Source of the DNA: Bacillota bacterium
GTDB taxonomy: Bacteria > Bacillota > Clostridia > Acetivibrionales > DSM-1351
Length of the DNA stretch: 64,000 nucleotides
Assembly: GCA_023441625.1 (NCBI GenBank)
Contig: JAEZOA010000136.1
Location: 36,546 to 100,545, forward strand
Direction: 5' to 3'
Shown: positions 59,669 through 64,000 of the stretch, one piece after another
Position numbering within the stretch: position 1 is the first letter of the stretch
How the letters are laid out: each line of letters begins with the position of its first letter
The notes under the pieces: model-generated
Databases searched by the model: none
Seen by the model: the letters and a program-made list of their open reading frames with translations, nothing else
Told to the model about the DNA's origin: nothing
Position numbers and translations under genes: made by a program

Positions 59669-61797
59669 CAGATTTATTTTCAGCAATACTCAATATGAGT
59701 TTAACTGCCAGCTATGTGGCTCTAGCAGTTATTGTAATAAGAAGCTTCTTGAAGAAAGTTCCTAAGCTTTTCTCTTATATTCTATGGCTTCCAGTACTTA
59801 TACGCCTTGTTTTTCCGTTTAGTTTTAGCTCAAAATTCAGTTTTATAAGTATTCTAAGCCTTTTGGATAAATCAAATACAGCAATATCGGAATTAGCTTT
59901 AGATAAAGTAGCACTAAATCCTACTGTTAATTACGGATTAAATATACTAAATAATGCTGTAACTACTACTTTCCCATCTACTACACCAATTGCTAGTACT
60001 GGGCCTTTGCAAATTGTAATGGGAATTGCCAGCTATCTTTGGATTATAGGTATTTTAGTATTGCTTATCTATAGTATAGTTTCCTATATAAAAGTAATAA
60101 AAAATGTAAAAACTGCTACTCTTTTAAAAGATAATATATTTGAAACTGACAGAATTACAACACCTTTTGTATGTGGATTTATTAAGCCTAAAATATTCAT
60201 TCCTGCCGGAATGGAAGATAATGAGCTATCTTATATTTTAGAACATGAACAAACCCACATAAAAAGATTTGATTACATAATAAAACCATTTGCTTTTTTA
60301 GTGCTGATACTTCATTGGTTTAATCCATTAATGTGGTTGTCCTTTACATTAATGAGTAAGGATATGGAAATGTCCTGTGATGAAAATGTTATTAGTAAAA
60401 AAGGCAATATCATTAAGGCTAGCTATTCAAAATCTTTGCTCTCCCTTTCTGTTAAAAACAGTGGTTTGATAATGGGTAGTCCTCTTGCCTTTGGAGAGCG
60501 TCATATTAAATCAAGAATTAAAAATATACTAAACTACAAAAAGCCTGCTTTTTGGGCTGTTGTAGTTACAATTGTTATAACTACAGTACTAATTGTTGGA
60601 TTTACTGCAAATCCTGAGAATGAGCAGCCTGCAGCGCAAACTAAAACTACTTACTCAGGCTACGATATTGAGACTTTAATTGCTAATAAAACTCCATATG
60701 TAGGCAACAACGGTAAGGTTGTTAAACTTATTGATGCCATGCCATTACCAGAAGGTATTACACACGATACAGTTGAACTCCATACAGAAAAAGAGCCATA
60801 TGGAATTACAATTAATTTAATTATGAAGGACTCTTCCAGTGTTAAGGTAGACGGAGCAATATCTCCCATTCCATTTTACCCGAATTCTATTTTACTTTTT
60901 AGCTTAATAGACAATCTTGATTTCTTAGAATATAAAATATCAGATGAAACTGGTAATTATGATGGGGCAATATATACTCAGGCTTTTGAAAGACAAAACA
61001 CTGTGGCTTTGATGTATGGGGATGTCCGGAATTACGTAGAAAGCGTTCAAACTCTTAAAAATCTCATTAATAAATTAAACAATATGTTTTTTATGCCACA
61101 GCAATCGACGCTAACTAGTTCGCCACTTATGACTACCCAAACACTAAAAAATGACGAAATCGAAAAGTATCTCGAGTCAATTATGTCATCGCCTAATACA
61201 GCATCAAACCCTGGGGTCTATATAAAGGCTCATCCAAAGGAATACGAGAGTATTATATTAATGAAGGATGAAGCTCTTAATTACCTGCTTATTCAGTTTG
61301 AAACAGGTAACAACAATGACCTGAGAGGTCATATTATGATGGCGCTTTGCAAGGAGCTTTTAGGTGACAAAAACCATGTAAATGATGAGAGTTTATCTCC
61401 ACAGGAATGGTACTCACAGTATTCAAAAAACAGATATCAGAAACTCCAAAATACAGCAATAAAGTTCATTGAAAGAAAAGGCTATAAAATTATAGTAAAT
61501 AGTGGTGTTGCAATGCAATTTATTCTTCCTCAAAATTTTACTGAAAAAAATGGTGAGATGGAAATAGGTCAGTTCTTTTATGAGAAAAATGAGCAATCTA
61601 AGAAGATGGGATCTGATTTTTCAAAAGAGCTGGGCAGGCGCGTATATCTATTTGGATATGAAATATCAAAAAATGATGTCAGAGAAGGCTTCATATTCAT
61701 ACTCTTTAATGATGATAATTTGATAGCATCGTGGATTGACCAAAGTAAAGAACAAAGTGATTTAAAAATAATTACACATAATTATGAAATGTATTAA
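59665..61797 (+). CDS. BlaR1-type M56 metallopeptidase with long C-terminal sensor region (DUF4825-like)
   Basis: A 710-residue membrane peptidase. Four N-terminal helices surround the zinc motif HEQTH at 194-198, with the third ligand in MEMSCDE. A helix near 293-312 leads to an external region of about 395 residues. Its first part (IETLIANKTPYVGNNGKVVKLIDAMPLP, EPYGITINLIM) matches DUF4825; the last 230 residues are unrecognised. No penicillin-binding motifs (SxxK, KTG) are evident, so the signal is probably not a beta-lactam. Confidence 0.88.
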   Translation: MTDLFSAILNMSLTASYVALAVIVIRSFLKKVPKLFSYILWLPVLIRLVFPFSFSSKFSFISILSLLDKSNTAISELALDKVALNPTVNYGLNILNNAVTTTFPSTTPIASTGPLQIVMGIASYLWIIGILVLLIYSIVSYIKVIKNVKTATLLKDNIFETDRITTPFVCGFIKPKIFIPAGMEDNELSYILEHEQTHIKRFDYIIKPFAFLVLILHWFNPLMWLSFTLMSKDMEMSCDENVISKKGNIIKASYSKSLLSLSVKNSGLIMGSPLAFGERHIKSRIKNILNYKKPAFWAVVVTIVITTVLIVGFTANPENEQPAAQTKTTYSGYDIETLIANKTPYVGNNGKVVKLIDAMPLPEGITHDTVELHTEKEPYGITINLIMKDSSSVKVDGAISPIPFYPNSILLFSLIDNLDFLEYKISDETGNYDGAIYTQAFERQNTVALMYGDVRNYVESVQTLKNLINKLNNMFFMPQQSTLTSSPLMTTQTLKNDEIEKYLESIMSSPNTASNPGVYIKAHPKEYESIILMKDEALNYLLIQFETGNNNDLRGHIMMALCKELLGDKNHVNDESLSPQEWYSQYSKNRYQKLQNTAIKFIERKGYKIIVNSGVAMQFILPQNFTEKNGEMEIGQFFYEKNEQSKKMGSDFSKELGRRVYLFGYEISKNDVREGFIFILFNDDNLIASWIDQSKEQSDLKIITHNYEMY

Positions 61798-61841
61798 AGC
61801 CATCTGCCCCACTGTTACCCTATTTTTATATTGAATCGGAT

Positions 61842-61870
61842 AGTCGGTCAAATAGGCTATTTGACCGACT
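61842..61870. repeat. Perfect 14-bp inverted repeat between convergent genes
   Basis: AGTCGGTCAAATAG and its complement are separated by one base. It lies between the M56 gene and the flavodoxin gene. No T run follows on either strand, so it may be a factor-assisted terminator or a protein site. Confidence 0.6.
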
Positions 61871-61896
61871 GCCCCAACCCTAGTTTCCTAAGCTTC

Positions 61897-62331
61897 TTAA
61901 GCTTTAACGCTATCATATATCTTTCTTGCGAAAGCCTTTGCTGCCTTTAATTCTTCACAGTTTGGATTTTTTCTGTTAAAGAATAAGAAGTATTTTCCTT
62001 TGCAGGAAAACGTCTCATCAATTACATTTATTCCCTTTTCCTTCAATAGTGACTTAACAGTTTCTATCGCTCTATTATCGTTACCACCCTTTGTACCAAA
62101 TACCACTGCATTTTTAACTCTATTGTTGTTCAATGTCCTTATAAACTCAATCATTTTAGGATCTGGCTTTCCGGCATATACACCTGTTCCAAGGAAGAGC
62201 AGCTGAACATTCTCTGGTGGATATGCTGGAGGTACCTGCTCAGTCTTTGGTACTGCCAACTCCTCTGCTATTGCCTCAGCAATTTTTTTCGTATTTCCAC
62301 CCTTACTGTAGTATAAAACCCATGTTTTCAT
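61897..62331 (-). CDS. Flavodoxin family protein
   Basis: A 144-residue short-chain flavodoxin. The FMN phosphate loop is YSKGGNTKKIAEAIA (8-22), and the flavin-contact loops are LGTGVYAGKPDP and FGTKGGN. The short form acts as an electron carrier or flavin reductase domain; the redox partner is unknown. GGAGG lies 5 bases before the ATG. It stands alone, convergent with the M56 gene. Confidence 0.9.
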   Translation of the reverse strand: MKTWVLYYSKGGNTKKIAEAIAEELAVPKTEQVPPAYPPENVQLLFLGTGVYAGKPDPKMIEFIRTLNNNRVKNAVVFGTKGGNDNRAIETVKSLLKEKGINVIDETFSCKGKYFLFFNRKNPNCEELKAAKAFARKIYDSVKA

Positions 62332-62653
62332 GTTATCCTCCGATTAAATAGTATTAATTTAAACCTAATATTGATATAACTAATATTATACAGGTTTTTT
62401 CGCAAAAAAATAACTATTTTAAAGAAAACATTATCAACATAACTTTATTGGATAAATAATCACTTTTCTATATTGGAGAATGTACCCTTATATAAATCGA
62501 GTACTGATAAAGACTTAAAATAAGCATCTATTAATCATCGCTTCATAATATTATTGAATTATAGATTTAAATTGTAAGTGGCGATAGCAATCAATACAGA
62601 AGATGATAGTTGTTTGACAGAAGATTTAGAAAGAAATATTGGCATTACATTAA
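62332..62653. other. Intergenic region
   Basis: About 320 bases of AT-rich sequence between the flavodoxin and rbsD genes, which should hold the flavodoxin promoter. A 31-codon GTG-started frame at 62579-62674 (+) has protein-like composition (AIAINTEDDSCLTEDLERN), but it lacks a Shine-Dalgarno site and overlaps the rbsD end. Confidence 0.5.
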
Positions 62654-63067
62654 TTACGCAACACCAATGGTAATAAGAATATTTGCAAATACTCTCTGCT
62701 CACCTGTAGATATTGCAATTTTCACGTTGTCCTTTTTGCAGGCATCGTAAAACTCATATCGGCCAAGTTTATTGAGCTTAACACTATCTGGGAGTAATTT
62801 TTTAAAATCCATAAAAATCTCAGGTTCATCTCCGGTTTCTGGTACCATGACTTCTGCATTTTCAATAGATATAGTCTTACCTATTACCTCCAGAACCTGT
62901 GTAACCAGAGGTATCCCATGAGTAAGGCCTAAATACATCTTTTCAGTAGTATCACCAGAATTTGAATCAAGGGGATAGTTACCATCTGCTATAAGTACTT
63001 TGTCTCCATGTCCACATTGAGCAAGTAAACCTATTAAATCGGGATTTATGCAAGCTGTTTTAAGCAT
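62654..63067 (-). CDS. RbsD/FucU family sugar mutarotase
   Basis: Interconverts the anomers or ring forms of ribose, fucose or a related sugar. The 137-residue protein has the catalytic-site motif AQCGHGDKVLIADGNYP (about 16-32) and the family C-terminus (GEQRVFANILITIGVA). AAGGAG lies before the ATG. It follows a SIS-domain isomerase gene by 142 bases, fitting a small sugar-handling unit; no transporter or kinase is present within the window. Confidence 0.9.
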   Translation of the reverse strand: MLKTACINPDLIGLLAQCGHGDKVLIADGNYPLDSNSGDTTEKMYLGLTHGIPLVTQVLEVIGKTISIENAEVMVPETGDEPEIFMDFKKLLPDSVKLNKLGRYEFYDACKKDNVKIAISTGEQRVFANILITIGVA

Positions 63068-63209
63068 AATTTCTCTCCTTATTTTTCCTTAAAATATCTG
63101 CTGAAATTTGTACACTACAGAGTATATGAAATACATTTACCTAATGTTTAGAGCCACTTAATACTTCCACCTCTACAAGTGTTAGATAAGTGGCTTGCTC
63201 AGTAGTTAC

Positions 63210-63824
63210 TTATTTCGTCTCATCACTTCTCAATTGCCCTAGAGCTCCACCTGGATGCCACTTCACATATTGCGTTGGAGTTATTCCCTTTGTACATTGA
63301 AGTAATAGACTCAGACCTTGAAGCACAAAAACTTCTGCAAGTATTGATGCTCTCGGTGCTCTATTAAGTGGGTCTCCTTCTTTATTAACGCCTGCATATA
63401 GAAATGCATCACTATTTTTAGCTAACCAGGATTCTCTTTTACCAGTAACACCAATAATTTGGGCTCCATTATTCTTTAAAGTTGTTACAGTTGCTTTAAG
63501 TTCAGATGTTTCACCACTATTTGATATAGCTATAACTACATCTCCAGGTTTTACTTGTCCTGATGATCCATGTACTGCTTCTGTTCCATGTAACTCATAG
63601 GTAGGTGTACCAGTAGATGATAGTAGAGAAGCAACATAGCTTGCAACATGTCCCGGTTTACCAATTCCAGTAATATGAACTCTGTTGCCAGAGTTCTCTG
63701 CATTTAATATTAAGTCAACTGCTTTTTCATAAAAATCCAGGTTTATTTCCTTAAAAAGTTCTTGCATCTCACTGCTAGAAATATTTATAAAATCCGACAA
63801 TATATTGTTTAAAGACTTATCCAT
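63210..63824 (-). CDS. SIS-domain sugar phosphate isomerase (6-phospho-3-hexuloisomerase-like)
   Basis: A 204-residue single SIS-domain protein. The fold and motifs (GIGKPGHVASYVASLLSSTGTPTYELHG, VIAISNSGETSELKATV, GVTGKRESWLAKNSD) match the HxlB/KdsD-like sugar phosphate isomerases, without CBS domains. HxlB would act in the ribulose monophosphate pathway with HxlA, which is not seen here, so the substrate remains open. The start at 63824 follows the leader element directly; an ATG at 63845 would add seven residues (MRGMDII) encoded by that element. Confidence 0.85.
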   Translation of the reverse strand: MDKSLNNILSDFINISSSEMQELFKEINLDFYEKAVDLILNAENSGNRVHITGIGKPGHVASYVASLLSSTGTPTYELHGTEAVHGSSGQVKPGDVVIAISNSGETSELKATVTTLKNNGAQIIGVTGKRESWLAKNSDAFLYAGVNKEGDPLNRAPRASILAEVFVLQGLSLLLQCTKGITPTQYVKWHPGGALGQLRSDETK

Positions 63825-63890
63825 TATTATGTCCATGCCCCGCATTTAGCACAAAACTCCATTAAAGTACTGGCATGGACTCGGTCCCCC
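63822..63890 (-). promoter_or_regulatory. Duplicated 69-bp leader element, copy B
   Basis: On the minus strand it begins GGGGGACCGAGTCCATGCC just after a TATAAT box (63900-63895), so it would be the very 5' end of the transcript. GTCCATGCC pairs perfectly with GGCATGGAC near the start codon. The embedded 11-codon frame reads MEFCAKCGAWT (63862-63827), and its TAA is 2 bases before the ATG of the SIS gene. Confidence 0.65.
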
Positions 63891-63900
63891 TCGTATTATA

Positions 63901-64000
63901 TAGTCATAGCTTTTCTTTACCTTTTCTAGAGGTTAAGCTATGCTGTTTTAAGATACTGTGGATTAGTTAGTCCCCCCTACCACTTGATGGTTTAAAAAAG
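63901..64000. other. Sequence upstream of the SIS gene
   Basis: The last 100 bases hold no visible gene. They should contain the -35 region for the SIS gene, though no hexamer matches well (AAGGTA at about 17 bases from the -10). Confidence 0.4.

Noticed and set aside
62579..62674. 31-codon GTG frame on the plus strand with protein-like composition
   Set aside because: No ribosome binding site, and it overlaps the 3' end of rbsD on the other strand; probably chance or a fragment.
59241..63892. The inverted leader copies as ends of a composite transposon
   Set aside because: No transposase or target duplication is visible, and each copy sits precisely at a start codon, which fits regulatory use better.

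Overview
The window is AT-rich, densely coded DNA from an endospore-forming member of the Clostridia. The evidence is a gerA-type spore germination operon, a PdaB-like NodB deacetylase, the classical Firmicutes priA-def-fmt-DUF116-rsmB-rlmN-prpC-prkC-rsgA-rpe-thiN cluster, an H+-pyrophosphatase, an RqcH homologue and strong GGAGG ribosome binding sites with frequent GTG and TTG starts. The gene order and the dispersed palindromes suggest something near Ruminiclostridium/Clostridium cellulolyticum; this is inference from memory, not a search. I saw no rRNA, tRNA, CRISPR array, phage or complete transposase gene.

Layout. 1-4.6 kb (+): end of the membrane pyrophosphatase, an Lrp regulator, rqcH and an aminotransferase. 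4.6-9.1 kb (-): a DUF362 protein, then an ABC exporter operon. 9.2-21.6 kb (-): the housekeeping cluster for translation quality control, formylation and deformylation, rRNA methylation, Ser/Thr kinase-phosphatase signalling and replication restart. 21.8-25.4 kb (-): a tandem OB-fold SSB-like protein, a lipoprotein, a spore-type deacetylase and a MobA-like NTP transferase preceded by an unlisted 45-residue membrane peptide. 25.6-29.2 kb (-): a three-subunit molybdenum hydroxylase. 29.4-35.7 kb: mixed accessory genes with several decayed ones (radical SAM, alpha/beta hydrolase, YmaF). 35.7-44.4 kb: a two-component system, a divergent membrane methyltransferase, a MacB/FtsX-type ABC pair and a GC-richer BlaI/BlaR1 pair. 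44.4-53.7 kb: miniature inverted-repeat elements, a MutS2-like protein, an ArsR regulator, a membrane-anchored subtilase, catalase and a small cation transporter. 53.8-59.1 kb (+): a structured-RNA candidate, a dus gene and the gerA/gerC/small protein/gerB operon. 59.1-64 kb: a second BlaI/BlaR1 pair facing a flavodoxin, RbsD and a SIS-domain isomerase.

The most unusual signals are non-coding. (i) A ~69-bp leader element occurs twice in inverted orientation (59243-59311 and 63822-63890) in front of two unrelated genes. It has alternative pairings for one GUCC strand and an embedded 11-codon CxxCG mini-ORF, and it fuses directly to each start codon. (ii) A family of seven short palindromic repeats lies at gene borders and generates false N-termini in two genes. 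(iii) A perfect 18-bp inverted repeat encloses the promoter of a subtilase gene. (iv) Two BlaI-type promoters 15 kb apart share the same -35, -10 and operator layout. (v) Two related miniature inverted-repeat elements are present, one of which supplies the stop codon of the mutS2-like gene.
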